In this document: piece by piece, positions 11,301 through 25,699 of the stretch
Position numbering within the stretch: position 1 is the stretch's first letter
How the letters are laid out: every line of letters begins with the position of its first letter
Origin: Pampus argenteus
Lineage: Eukaryota; Chordata; Actinopteri; Scombriformes; Stromateidae
NCBI GenBank assembly: GCA_036937835.1
Contig: CM072860.1
Coordinates: 7,147,001 to 7,211,000, forward strand
DNA: 64,000 nucleotides
Reading direction: 5' to 3'
Made by a program: the position numbers and the translations under genes
Notes under the pieces: generated by a model
The model's database searches: none
What the model saw: only the letters and a program-made list of their open reading frames with translations
What the model was told of the DNA's origin: nothing

Positions 11301-12138
11301 ACGAGACAAGAGACAGTAGAACAAGCGAAAGAAGAGACTGTGAAAAAGCGAGCTCACTTCATCCTTTAATTGTGTCTCTGTGAGTCCCAGTGGACGTCAT
11401 TACCCATCCTAACACATCCTAAGAAATCGCACTTGTTTGCTCTTGGAAACATGTAAAAAGCGTTTGTAGTTCTTTTCATGTCTCCACATCAGCATGAAGT
11501 GCTTCAGTCGGGCTAGTCAAAATTTCTCTGCAGCACAGATCGAGGCAAATTTCAAGGATTTCTTTGCAGTAACAAAGTTTTGATGATTATTTGCTCAACT
11601 AATGGATCTGATAGCAGCTCCGAGCAGGCCTTTACACCTATATCTTTAGCAGCAGTTAAAGATATAGCAATTGAAGGATGACTCATTTAACCAACCATAA
11701 TATACTTAAATGTTGGTCTGTTTTTCAGAAATGAAGTATAATTGAAAAAAAAAATAGTGTTAAGAGTATATTTTTCAAATCTAATGCATAGAAAGATAAC
11801 ACCCTTTTTTTACGATTTAAAGACAAATATTAGTAGACACATTCATCTTATTTTTGAGGTAATTTCAGGTAATTTTTGACTTCATTAAATCCGAGGCTAA
11901 AAATCTACAGCATCTCTACATAAAAACACAGCAGGAGAGGTGATTATCGTTGGAAATTAGCTCACTCATTTAGAGCTGTGTGGATGCAGATGCCTCCGTT
12001 CAATGGAAGCCTATTATTCCAAACGACTCATTAAGCCATAGTGAAATAAGGCAAGCTGTGGAAGCAGTGAAATAAAATCTTTAGACTGGCTGTGCATAAC
12101 TAGGCGGCGGTGAGCTACGCTGTCTTCATTAAGAGCAC

Positions 12139-12146
12139 TGACGTCA
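12139..12146. promoter_or_regulatory. Perfect CRE in intron 1
   Basis: TGACGTCA palindrome in GCACTGACGTCAGGAG context, inside a non-repetitive part of intron 1. It matches the CREB/ATF consensus. No second supporting element was identified beside it. Confidence 0.35.
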
Positions 12147-13189
12147 GGAGTGAAATGCAGAAAATTACTCAGTGTAAAAGAAAATTGTATGCAGCTGATT
12201 TCTACCTCTTATGCCCTATAGGAACTTATTTGGTGTTTGTGTTGTAAGCCCAGGGAACCGACAATACAGTCTGAGCTTAATGAGCGAGTTTAATAAAATA
12301 CCTCACACTGATGAGCATGAGTCACAGCTGATCTGTAATTCCTGTATTTCAGTGCAGACCTGCTGATCAGAGGCTCTTTTGAATAACACACATGCCAAGC
12401 ACATTTCCCCGATTAGTCAAGCCATACTGTTGTCACTTCTGTATGACACAAAAGGAACCAGATCACATACTAATACTGTGGCTTATGAAGATTGCCATCC
12501 ATCCAATTGCCTTTTTATGCCCTTTGCAAACAAGCTTTAGGGACACTTAAGTTCCATCCTGGTAGACATGGTCACAAAGGAAAAGGCTCCTAATGTCTTG
12601 GTTAAGTGCAGCTCATCAGCTAACGGCATAGATCGCAACAGAAAGTGGAATCGACCTCCTCCCCCTTCCTCCTTCCCCCTTCCCAATAACTGCCTTTTTT
12701 TTCCCTTTTTCTGCATGGCAAAGACATGTGCATTAGGAGCAAATTCGGGTCAGTCTGTCGATCATGCAGTCATTACTTTTTCCATCTCTACGTACCAGTG
12801 CACAAATGGATTTATGGTGCTTGGTTTGCAATATGTGAGAAAAATAATTAGATATATTTTTGGTTTATTGAGTGGTACGTAATTATGATTAAAGTAAATT
12901 ACAGTTCAGTTACTGAAAGTTTTTAAATTGGATTACAAACTTTCCCGCAACAATATTACAGTTTTAAACGTAAACATAAAACTTCCAAAACTTGTTTCCT
13001 GAGTCATACATGTTCAGATCGACCTCCGGCGCAGGTTTAGCTTGCTGGCGGGGTATCAGTGATTCCCAAATGCTAAGTTACAGTTTGGCCAGTTTACAAA
13101 TATCAGTATGAGATTTGCAAGTGCAGTGGATAAAACATTTGCATGTACTAAACCTGTTTGTACATTTTGGCAATAACAGGCTACTTTTT

Positions 13190-13210
13190 ATACAACAACA
13201 ACAACAACAA
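13190..13210. repeat. (CAA)n short run
   Basis: About six CAA units. Confidence 0.8.
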
Positions 13211-16200
13211 GAAAAAGTTTAATTTGATCTATATTTGACAAAACATCCAAAAATGATGTGGTTATATCGGTTATTCCAGGACTTTAATTGCTTAAATGCC
13301 AGCAAAAACCAATGCTGCATAGCTAAGCACCATGGGGCCGTATAGCATCTGGACTTATTTTTTTTCCCAGGATCCATTTCAAGTGTTTAACAACAGGGGA
13401 GCACAGTTAGAGGAATGAGGGAGGGAGAGTGATTAGATGGACTCTTGTCAAATGAGGAAAAATACTGATGGGTCTCACGCTTCCCCGTGGTCCTAATAAC
13501 ACAGCAGGTGGCCTTCATTTGCATCTCCCATGAGCTTACCTCCTTCCGCTCTCTTTTCTGTTTATTTATTACAATGGCCGTAGGTGGAAATCAGATCGCC
13601 GTCAAAGCAGCCTGCATGTTGAGCAAGGTTCTGTAACATGTGCTGGCATATACACACACAAAACAAGCATGGACGCGCAAACATGGCAGACAGAGTGCTG
13701 TTTTTAAAATGTTTCCCAGTTTATTACTTCTCTATGATAACCCCCATCCATAGATTCATGTGCTGTTTGGCAGAGGCCCTAAACATCAGTAGCCTGTATG
13801 AAGTGATGGAATATACACATTAAAATTCGATCTCCTGCATCAGTACATCCAGTGCTGGTCAGGATGGCAACTATAAATTGCCGGCCATTATTTTCGATTA
13901 ACCGCACTGACACCATGGCACATCACATTTCTTCCCATTCTTACCCCCTGTCACAGTGCCACCATATTTTCAGCGCTGTTTCATTTTAGATTGTCCCGCA
14001 GCATGATAACACAGACCAGCAAACCTTGGGACACAAGCCACCGGGCGATCTTATTAATGGTAGGGCTGCGATAACAGTAGTCATCTACGTCTTCCGCGGT
14101 ATCTCGATCTTCAGGCACATCTTTTCGATGTCCTGAAGAGCAGAGGCGTCATAGTGGGTGCAAAAGAGCACTGATTTGGCGGTTATCATTGATATTATTA
14201 GAAAGTTAAATTCTAGGCTTTCCAAATACAGCAAACAAGATTCCTCAACCAGTGCTTTAAAAGCAAACACAAAACGGCTCTATCAGGCTGGAAATGCAAT
14301 ATGTAACTTCTTTATAAAGGATGTCCAAGAGATACGAAATATAAATCATTGTGCAGAAAGTAAAAATAACCGAAATACATTTATAGGCAGCATGTGTCCA
14401 TATAAATATGGAAAGAAAATGGCATTTTAATTTTCATCATTCATCACACATAATCTGTGGGTGGGAGGTGGGGGGCAGATATGGTCAGCTGCCAGCTAAC
14501 ATCAGGGATTGGAGATGCATAACACAGAGGAGCAGATATTTGATATTATCAGTTGCTCATTCAATAAAATAATGACCAGTATCCCAATGCAAGAAACCCA
14601 TTGCCACTACATTATTCACATTTACGTAATTGTCTAACTTAAGGCTTAAATATAGTTAGCGACAGCTGATATTAAAGTCGTTGATGTGGCACGGAGGCCT
14701 AAGCTCATTCGCAAAGCGGTTCAAAAGGGCAGAAGAATAAACTGAAACGGTGAAAGCAATCTGACTGCTAAGCTCTTGTTTTGACAGAAACAAATTGTTG
14801 TGTCTGTGCAGAAAGTCCTCTTAGTTCCTAATGAGTTTATTGGTAATCAATATGCCTTTCTTGTCCACTGGCATGTGACACTGAGGCCATGACCCAAGAG
14901 GGACCCTTAGACAATGCAACTGAGAGGGTCAGTGAGGATTGGTAGTCGCTCGCTCATGCTTAGGCAGACAGAAATGCCCCAGTTTGACTTAGGTGAGAGG
15001 GAGGGGAGAAAATGAAAGAACTTCATCTCTGCACTTACCCCACAGTTTATTCTGTAGTAACTGGGAGGCTTGAAATAAGGCAACTGCCTTTTTTATTTTT
15101 GTATCTCAAATCCTTGAATTTATATTTCTTATACCACTTTGCAGCACATGCTAACTGATTTGGCTTACAACCAATTCTCTTCAAAAGTAGACCTCCTCAA
15201 AGAGCTGGGTAAGCGTCTCTGTCAAATACTGCACAAAATGCTAGTTTTGCCTGTCAGTCAAACGTCTTGGCAGAACTTCTCTTCCAGTGATTCTGTTAGC
15301 ATCCTGCTGATACAGGCACTTTGGTAGTGTTTTTTCAGGAAGATGGGGCATAGCCTCCCAGTGGGGGTCAGAGCAGTTGACCCTATCCTGGCGAGCTCTC
15401 AGTCTGCCTACGATGATTTTATTCAGCCCCACTCAGTAGAACAGCGGGGTGTGCCCCGGGTCAATGTGGCACTGGCAATGCTGATTCCATTGAGAAACCC
15501 AAAACCCATTCAGATGCACTGATCAAGGGTGCCGGATGTTTTTGATTCACACTCTGTTAAGCTTCTGTATATTCAACAGTCAAATCAGTCTACTAAAATT
15601 GAGTTTGTTTATAGAGCTGTCAATAGAACTGGCATGGTGCAACCGAGTTTTGGTGTCCCTAAAAAAGATATAGTCTTACTACTGTGGTTCGCGTCAAACA
15701 CACTGTGTATCCACATCATTTGTGGACAATGCCTTTTGAAATTATTTAGCCTAATACAAAGCAGAACAAAGGAGGGAATAGAGGATATTTGGCAAATGGA
15801 AAACAATTGGGCCAGGTGCCAGACTCTAGTCAAGCATGTGAGCTCAATAAAGCACACTGTATCGATTTGCGAGTTATTCATTATTTGTTTTGGATGTAGA
15901 GAAAGTTCTTTGAAATGATTTTGGTGTGCAGTTCAGACTCTGAAATAAATGGTTTGACAGATCATCAATGACCAGAGAATATGATAGTAAATAGCCAGAT
16001 ATTGATTTATTTTCCAATGCCCCCCTTCTTTTCTCATGAGCTGTTATGCTTAAAGCAAGACCAAGCACTCTCCTGAGTATTGGATTTTTGTCCAGCCTGC
16101 TTTCAAATGTGAAAATGAGGATTTATTTTGTCCTGCTGCTTGAGTGATGCTTATAAGAAAGCATGGATCCAAACTAGATAAATGGAGATGGAGAAAGGAT

Positions 16201-17032
16201 ATACATCACACGCCCTTAATATCGCTCATGACATCAAACAGCGTTGCCGGTGGTAATATGCAAGCATCTAGACCCTCAGAATGCAAAAATGGCAGCTTTG
16301 TTTACTGCATTCAAAATAAATGGCTGAAGCCCCGCTGTCACTCACAGATGGCACTTCCTTTGAGAAAAAAAAAATGCAGAGTCAGTGACTCGTAATAATG
16401 CGTTGGCACGGCGGCAGCCATTTTGCACAACCTCCGGAGGCACTGATCGTCACAGAGAGGCGTTGGCATTGTCTTGGCACCGGCCCGACCCTAGGCCCGG
16501 AGTAGTAACTGATAGCCAAGCTGGAGCTTGTCAGGCCTGACGCTTATCACTTTTGACATCTGTCCACGCCATCTCTCTTCCCTCGTCTGTAGCAGGCCCC
16601 AGAACACTGACCTTGGGATCTCTTTCTCTGTTACTCCACTGCCCCAAACCTCCCTCCCCTCCTATGTCTATCTCTTCGTTTGGCACTGTTTCTGTGTGTG
16701 TTGTTATGAGGCTATCATTTACCCTTTTAAACCTTGCTTTGTGGTCAAACATGAGTTGTTTAAACATTGACAAGCCCCCTGCTTTATTTGAAATCCTGCT
16801 TCTATGCAATGTTGAGTAGATGTTATGCCTGTATTATAGACTCTCGTCTAACGTGTCTGGTCAAGCACATTTAATACAGTCTGTTTACTTAAAAATTATT
16901 TATATTAAGAATATATTTAACAAATAGTTTACTGGAAAAACATTTTGAAAGTACAAAAAACAAAGAGAAAATAAGTAAGGCTGTTTTTAAGACAATTATG
17001 TAAATCATGGCGTAACTAGAGACTGATTTCTG

Positions 17033-17046
17033 CCGGCAGATGGCAC
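17033..17046 (+). promoter_or_regulatory. CTCF-like core motif
   Basis: CCGGCAGATGGCAC closely resembles the vertebrate CTCF core (CCAGCAGRKGGCRC type), with the AGATGGCAC half intact. It lies 30 bases from a perfect CRE. Binding is inferred from the motif only. Confidence 0.4.
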
Positions 17047-17075
17047 GAGTTGTTTCATATTGCTCTTTTATGCCT

Positions 17076-17083
17076 TGACGTCA
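17076..17083. promoter_or_regulatory. Perfect CRE in intron 1, near the CTCF-like site
   Basis: TGACGTCA inside the ten-base palindrome TTGACGTCAA, in AT-rich intron next to the CTCF-like core. Confidence 0.4.
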
Positions 17084-20000
17084 ATAAGACAAAAGAAAAA
17101 TGGGAAAAAAGAAAGACAAGATGCCACACACAGCTCAGAGTTGACAGGCTGGCAGGAAATATCTGACACAACGTGAGGCAGTGCTTTTCAGCATGGCAAA
17201 TACATCCAAATATACAAATGCCCATATGGCATTCTGAATCGACTTTTGTTACAGTTCATGGGAAACTATGTTTTATGTATTTTAAGGGGCCTATTTAGAA
17301 GCCTGTCTATCAGAACTAACACAACAAGCACGCACACTAAAACAATGTAAGGGTGGTCTTGTGAGGTTTTGTGTTTGCACAAAGCAGCTGAGATATTAAG
17401 CAAGCTAATTAGACTCCCACGTTGCTTGCAATCATAGATCATTTTTGCCGAATAGCGTTTGCTACTGAGGCACCACTTTAATCAAAATCAGTTGCATTTA
17501 CAGCATAGTGTTGCAATTTTATGTTATATTGCACATCCTTTTACATTATGCTACTGTGACTCAGCAGCAGCCTTCACCCCTGGCCTCCCTTATGAGGTAA
17601 TTAAGCCCCTGGTTGTTTGTTTAGCTGTCTGCATGTGTGTCCTGTATAAAACACAGGGAGGGCATATGTTCTTCCTACCATAAACCCATTGAAACAGCGG
17701 GACATGAGTGGTGAAGAGGGGTTGACCGTGCGTGTGTGCTTTAATTAGGCAACAGAAGTGTATTAGCCTCACTGGGCAACAGCCAGCTGGGAGCATCTGG
17801 AGTCGTCTTTCATACTTACCAACTTCCCCACTACACACATGCTTGTCCTCATATACACAAACACACACTCAAAATTAGAAAAGATATCCATGAAACTTTA
17901 GTGTGATAAGAGAGCATAGGTCAGGCATGACGGGTCATATGCGCAGCTATTTTAAGTCAGCTGCATTTTAAGCTTCCCTCACATCACAGCCCATGTTCAG
18001 GTCCTGTCTGGAGTCCTTGTTTTAGAGTAACAGTGCCGCTCTCACATCTCTTTTGAGACTGGAATGCCAACAGCGGCGAAGAGGAAGACCTCATTCATTC
18101 CCAACAGAGTCCGCGCTCCCAAAGATGCATCAAAGCTGTCCCGAGGGACCAAAAGAATTTAGATTCAAAGCAGGGTCAATATCTAAAATAGAGCACAGCC
18201 ATTACTTCAGATAGATATTTTGGCTGCTTTTTCTTTCCAGTTGGTTAGATTGAATTATTTCAAAACAACTACTTCTGTTTGCCAAAGTCTCAATGCACTG
18301 CTGTCAGTGCTATAAATACAGTGGAGTTTTTTTCCTTGTTAATATCAATGACATACTTCAGCTGCTCCCACTCACTGCATTCCCTCTAACATCCAACCCA
18401 GGTTCTTGCGTAGGTGCACACTCCACACTGCACAAGAAACATCACTTCCTGTGTATCAGCTAAATATATTAAAAGAAATACTGCTGTCACACGCTGTAGA
18501 GAAAAAAACAGAACTGAAAGACTGAGTTGGCACTCTCAGCATTTCTCCTGTACAGAGAGCTCAGGGAGCCAGCTGAAATAGTGTTTCTCTCTGCTATTGA
18601 TTAGCTGGTTAGGCCATGAAAAGCCAGGGACAAGACAGCCACTGAGCTCCCTTCCTCTGGCTTACCACCGCATGCTAGTATGTCTGTTTCCCACTTTTCT
18701 TTCTTTTACGCTTCGCCTATTGTTCAATTTATTCCAATCCTCTCTGTGTTCTGTATTTGTCGCCCTCATTCTTGTACTATTCTTATGTGTTTTCCTATTC
18801 TGTTCACAGAGAAAAAGCCCCAGCAAGCCGCATGCTGAGTTAGATAACAGGAACCCAGCTGTTCACAGTCAAGGGCCGCTTCTTTTATTAGCCGTCAGTA
18901 GGCTGACCTGGTAGGGCAGTGAGATGGAGAAAGAGTGGGTGGCAGGAGGAGGAGCGCAAGAGCAGTATGGGGGCACAGATTTCCCAGCTGTTAGTCCACA
19001 AGCTCTGCCCCCTGTCAGAGATTAAGTAGATAACCGGGAACGCAATCACATATACAGAGGCGAGACAAGACAGCTGACAGAAAATGGATTGAGATGGTCC
19101 TCTTCAAGGGAAATACTATTTTCACAGGGACCACCGAAATCCTCAAGTGTTTTGTTGGCTGAGGATCGTACAGTTTTGCACATTGCACCACTGGAATGTA
19201 CAGCGGGATAAGGCACAAGCCAGCAGGCGTGCAATGCCTTAATACCCCTACAAATCCCCTTCTTCTGCCCTGCATCCCTTTTATTTCCCCTACCGTCTCA
19301 CAAACCATGCCGCCTTTGAGTCTGAGGAGAACTGTTTTACTAGTGAACCAGTGGTCTAGAGGGACACAAAGGACCTGAGTGTAAAATTATATTTCTAGCT
19401 ATATAACCAAACCTCCATTGTGCCAGTTTTACGATATCATTTTCATTAAGATTGCAGGGATGGCTTTCTGTCTTTGTTGTGCCTCCCCTCTATCTGCTAA
19501 CCACAGTGGAAACAAAACCACTCAAAAGAAGTGGTGGTGATGAGAGCAGCACAGAGTGCTCCGATTTCGTACGATTAAATTTACTGTGACAAGCAAGCAT
19601 GCTGTGTTTTGGCAAAACATGTTGCTGTGGAAACCCAAAAACTTCACAATTTCTGAAAAAAATTAGGTGTTCAAAAGACTTAAGATATGAGAATGAGTCT
19701 TCGGTATTGGCCTGAAGTCCTTTATGCTCAAGTACTCAAGATGTCTGTATTGTATTTGCATATTTATAAGAAATGGGTGTCACAGTGATTAAGTTAACTG
19801 GGAGCCAGTTCTGCAGAGTGTGGATAATGAAATCATATAAAATATGAAAGTCAAAGGGCATTTTCTTAAAAATGTCTCTTGCGACCTCTGTAATGTTGGT
19901 AAAGTTTGGTTAAGAAGTTGGCTTCAGCAAGTTCTTCTTTACAAAGACAATAAATGATGAAAAGGTAAAACTGCATAAGCAGTATGGAAAAATACTAACG

Positions 20001-23000
20001 CCAGACAGACACGTTATGTTTACTAAACATGGAACCAATATGGACTTCATTACAAAGTGCTTGAGACCAATGTAGCTCAGTGGCCCCAGACAAGTAATTA
20101 GAGTTCACACTGTACAGTCATTATCCCAGCAAAAAATACAACCTTTCCAGGTCACGTCACTTTGTTTGCAGTCGTAAAACAACTTTATTTCTGCATTGAG
20201 CCACCATTATAGTATCCCCAGTACAATTGCATTTTATTGAGCACAGGATGATAAGGGGCGAGGGCGAGTGAGATATTCAATAAAAATGGTGGTAACACAA
20301 TTGGCTCAACACAAGGTAACTCTGTTGAGTGTGACAATTTTGTGTGGAATTTGTACTTGATTATATCATCGTTTTATATACCACTGTATGTGATGCACGC
20401 ACAGGGTAGTTTTCATCACCCTAATTTAACAAGCACCTCCTGAAGGAAGCCCCAAACAAAGGAACCAAATTCTTTACAGCCCCCTTAAGAGCTAATCAGC
20501 CATCTTGCAATAAAACACTAGAGTTTATATTGGCGCTTCTCACACAATAGTCTCAGTGTACGCTTGTTGTTAAGCTCAAAGGTCTTGGCGAGAATGAAAC
20601 TCATCCTGTTGCCTGTCTTGGTGATGATTATTTAATGCACTCAGGAGAAAATAAGGCCATAATGTGTGAGGACAAAAATTAAGTCCAAAGTATTTTTGGC
20701 AGCTGCGGGTTGGACTGTGGACAGACATTTCTCACTGAGAAAATGTCCCTTAAAATGCGTGGTCAGCCGTGATTTTTAATCTACTCGACTTTCCTCTCGC
20801 AAGACTTCTGAATCAGCAAAACGTTTTGCAAATACGATGTTTAACCACTTTTCAGGGACACTATTTGCACTGTGCTGTTAGGTTGGATGTGTATTTATAT
20901 TGATAAAGTATGATAAAGCTAAATACAGTGTTTAATAAACTTAAAATAAACTGTTGGACTATATTCCCAAGATGTTGGAATAATTACAGAACGATTCTGC
21001 TAAACAGGTCTTCTTTCCATTTTGTCAGAGTAAAGATATACAGTATACACAAAACAAATCACCATATATCAACTGCGGAGCAGATTTACTATAGATGGTA
21101 AAAAAAAAAAGACAACGTTACGTAAGCATTTTGGTGGCAGTAATTCAGTCCATATTAACCTTGTTTAAATTGTTTGTCATCCTTTTGGACCAAATCCAAC
21201 AAAGTGCTCCCCCTCATTTTTCCCAAGAGGCACCACTTGAATGAAAACGCGTGGGAGTATCCTGCTGAAACTCTGACTTTCAACATGCTGGGCTATATAT
21301 TTTCAAAGACTACACACTTCATCAGAAACTCCAGTGGAAGATAAGACGAGGATGACCCCACTCACACATATACACCAACACTGGCACCATCGCCAATTTA
21401 TCACACATAATTTCCTCAGCTACTGACCTCTGACCACTCCCTAGGGGTGTATTTGTATTAAGGACAATGTGCTACTATCTGAACTGTCTGTATGTCTGAA
21501 GCCTCCCTAGAAGGACACAGCGGTGTTTGCAGGAGAAATATGGCTCTTAAGCCACGGGTGGTGAATTACCCCTTGTGACTAGCATGCGTTTCTGTCTCTT
21601 TGTCTATATATCTACCATTGTCTTTTCATTCCGCTAGTGTTTTATGCATGCTGCTCATTAGCCAGACAATGGTCACTTATGATAAAATGTCTTTCGGGGG
21701 AATATGTCAGCAAACCCTTGAGTTGAAAAAAGGGAGTGGTAACAGAAAGGAGTATAATGAAGGAGCAAAAGGAAGGAGAGGTGGGCGTAAAGGGAATGAC
21801 AGGGGGACTATGGACAACCCTTAGAACAAAAGAGACCATATGTGCAACAAATGAGTGGGGGGTCTGTATGTTTTTTACTGCAACAATCAGCGAACAAGGA
21901 ATCAGCAAGACCTTGTTCAACCCAACAATGTGCCTTTCCAAACAGTGACATTACAAGTGAGTCCAGCGAGTCAGAGTGCCCTGACCTCGCAGAACAAGGC
22001 AATGCTGCTGTTCCACGCATGCACTAACCACACTGCTGCAGCCCTAACCGAGGCACTAGCTCCATCCAGTGTATGCTGGCGCCCCTCCCCTTACATCACC
22101 GCGTCTAGAGGCGGAAGGTGGGGAGGGGTACAAGATTAATGATCGTGCTAACCGCGTATTTATCATCCGGCTGGAGAGTAATGCGACACCTTTCTAATCT
22201 GAATATATTTCATTGGGCTGTTATGGCACTCAGCCCTGGGTCCCATGTATGTGTGTGTGTGTGTGCGTGCTTGCACCTCTGTGCGTCACTGGAAGTGTAT
22301 TTGAATGTTAATCATATCTGCGCTGGATTGCGTGTGAGAATGCGTGCGCTTGTAAAGGCTTGAGAGTTCTGTGATACCAACTAGCCGCCATAAACGCTCA
22401 CGCTATCTCCCCTGGCAAAAGGGCCCTGTGGTAATTAGATAAAGATGAAGTTCCTCTTTGCAGCACGTAGGGGCCACGCTCCTTAAGATCCTCTCCTCTG
22501 ATTCTCTGCAGCCTTATCGGGTGAACCCTCTTCTTCCATCCTCCTCTCTTCATCTCCATCTCCCTCTCATTCTCCTGCTACTTCTTTTTAGCACTCAGCA
22601 GAAATCAAGATAGATGTCTCCCCAACACAGATGGGAAGATAGGGAATATGCAAGGCCAAGATGGGGCCTGATAGGGCCCGCATTGGGCCTCCTGTTAGAT
22701 TGGCTATACTGTCACCACAGCTGCCAGGACTATTGAGGAACTTTGGAATAGAAACTGCTGGGGTTAGAAGATGTTCTGCTGAGAGCGTATTTAGATGGAA
22801 AAACTCAAGCAGAGTAGGTAGTTTTTCCACACTTGAGCATGCACAATATCACAAACAAATGCTGAAATGTGTAATAATTAGGTTTTCAAACAGTATGCCA
22901 TACTTAATATTACATACATACACAGGGTCTAACATAGGGGTTTAAAACTGCATATGTACCAAAATAGGATGAGCATTAGATGTAGCGCTGTCATGGGAAC

Positions 23001-23372
23001 AATTTAATGATTTAAACACTGATAAATGAGGAGTGGCCACATCAAGAATTATCTATCATCTATGTCTATAGCTAATTACAATCAGTCACAATATTTGCAC
23101 ACAGAGGAATCTCCATCTTAGTCCAACACTTAAAGCGTAGAGCATACAGTCTTATACTCAACCCAACAATCACAGCAGTGACAAGACCTTCGTTATGTTA
23201 TGCTGGAAGGGAGTGCACATATGGGCGCGCTTTCTCACACAAAGGGTGTCTTTTCTCGGAGATTACGTGTTTTGCTTTCTTGTGTACCATTTATGCAAGT
23301 GAATATATTTCAGACGCTGAAGCTTATTGTGTGGCTCATTGTTCAAGATCATTGTAAGGCAACAAAGGGGGG

Positions 23373-23396
23373 CAGAGAGAGAGAGAGAGAGAGAAT
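23373..23396. repeat. (GA)n run
   Basis: About ten GA units in a short purine block. Confidence 0.85.
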
Positions 23397-25559
23397 GATT
23401 TTTCAAGTGAGAGATTTGGATAAGGCATCCTACCCACTAACTCACGTTCCCACCTACCCACGCTGAAAACCCTCACAGCAGCAGTAGATCCTTACATATA
23501 AATTCAAATACAAAAATGGTTATTGGATGAAAACATTGGTTTTGTGTTTTCCCTGATGTCCTGAACGCAGCTTGTGCCGTTGGTTTATTTACACTAATAT
23601 CTTCTTGTGATCAGATGGATGCTGGGGACAACATCTATCCCTCTCATGCCCATATCTTCAAGTCAGGGACATAAAATGCTACTACATCTAAAACAGCTTA
23701 CAATGTGATACTGAATGATAGTTCAATTCCCTGATGCCTTTGTAGTCCAACAATGAAATAACAGTAACAGACGCTGGATTCGGATTCGAGTTGTTTTCAT
23801 TGGTTGTTTCAGGGCAGATTTCTCACCTGTCATATACAAGATCCAGGTTCTTTTCCCAGCCAGCGTAGGAACGTTTTCAACCTCAATTATGTCAAAGCAG
23901 AGTAATAGGTCTGGTGCTAGAACGCCATTGACTGACTCATGATATTTCAGTGTGATTAAAGCCCTGAGCATCTTTCGCCAGACTTCAGCACCATTCTCCA
24001 CCATAGTGCGTATATAAATCCCCCAAGGGAGGGACAGTTTATCTGTGGCAGTTAGCAGCTGGTGTCGGCCCCAAAGACTCTCAATAGCCCCCAGTTAGCG
24101 TTGCCACTTCAGATGCTAGTCATTTAGCAAACAAGTCAATCATGCACAAGGCAACTGCCTGTGACTTGCCAATGTTCCCAGTGATCCCAGATATAGCAAT
24201 GAGGGGGCAAAGCGGAGTTGTGGCCTGCTATGCCATGGAAATCAGGTCAATTTGGTCATCAGCAAACTATCTGGGTCTGGCATTCTGCTCTAATGATTGT
24301 TGCTGTTCAAAATATTTATAATGGCCAAAGTTCAGGGGCCCTGTCATCTGGAGTCTATCTTTGTTAGTTGATTTTAAGCTGCTGCCACAGGCCAATGCAG
24401 GATTGTGGATCTAAAATTAGTATTTTGATCTGAAATTAGAATATTTTACAATTGTCCCAACACGGGAATATGTGAGTAAATGAAGAAGTAAAGAATTGCT
24501 AAAGAATCTGAGTGCACCTAAAAATGTAAAATGTTGGAAAGGCAAATGAATAGCATCTCTCTGGAATCTCAGACGTTTTATTTGTGTGGTTACCGTCACA
24601 ATAAATAACAATGAAGATGAAAATATACATGTCCCTCTTGTATCTCATATCTTATCTGACAAAACCACTTTAGAGACTGGAAACCTGCTGACACTGCTGT
24701 GGCATCAATGAAAGCAGTGAATTTGATGGCTGACAATGTTGGCGGCAGTAACTCACTTGCTGTCTTTTGTAGTTGGACTAATGAAAACAGCAATGTGTGC
24801 ATACACAAAAAAATCCTTTCTATTGGTTTCAGTTAGTTTTTTTCTTGTTTCATGTTTAGCAAACCCAGTACAGTAATGTTCTCCTTTAGTTTGTAACTTT
24901 ATTTTTTTGGGATTAACAATGTTACCCAAAAATAGAGGTAGGAACAACTGGAGCAGAGTTTACATCACATTAACACAAGAACTATACTTCTCTCCCCAAT
25001 GAATTTCCTTTGGCTAAAGCGAAGGGTGAATGAAATATCAGCAATACAGAATGACAAATTCATTAGTTTAGCATTTTCTCACTGTTGGACGGCAGGGAAC
25101 ATGTCCACTCAGCCAACTCATACTTCAAAACTGAGTTATCAGTTACAGAATACACAAAACACCTGTTTTGTTTTCATCCAAAAAAATGTCACCGACATCA
25201 GATGGGGTCCAAAATATTTTCAGTTCATTGCGGACAGCGAAGCACAGCTGAACAAACAACAGATTCATAAATGAAGTCCCAGAAACCACAAACCTTTTAC
25301 CTCAAGATGTAACTTAATAACTCGAACATTAACTCGAAATAGCGCAGTACTTTTCTGTGGAAAGTCACTGTTTACTCATGACCAATCAATCAATTTCTAA
25401 GGGTGAATGTCTATCGAATGTGTGACTGTTTGCTGCGTGCGTGTAATCATGCGCCAAACAGTCTAAGTGCAATGTAAACAGAACACAAGCTAGGGACCTA
25501 CATGCTAACAAGGTAACCCTTGAATTCAAGGTTAGTGTCTGCTGCAGCTCCAAAATGCA

Positions 25560-25640
25560 CACACAGGCATATGCACACCCACATAATCATATCATCACCG
25601 ACCCACACGCACACACACATCCACACACGCACGTGCGCAC
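25560..25640. repeat. Degenerate CA-rich microsatellite
   Basis: CACACGCACACACACATCCACACACGC-type interrupted CA array. Confidence 0.8.
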
Positions 25641-25699
25641 AGACAAATACGTCTCTCTCTCCCTGTAGTGCCCTCCTTGGCAAAATCTCAGTGCCAGTC

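Noticed and set aside
15529..15918. 129-codon plus-strand frame with an overlapping minus-strand frame
   Set aside because: Neither translation resembles a known domain, and there is no flanking splice signal of quality.
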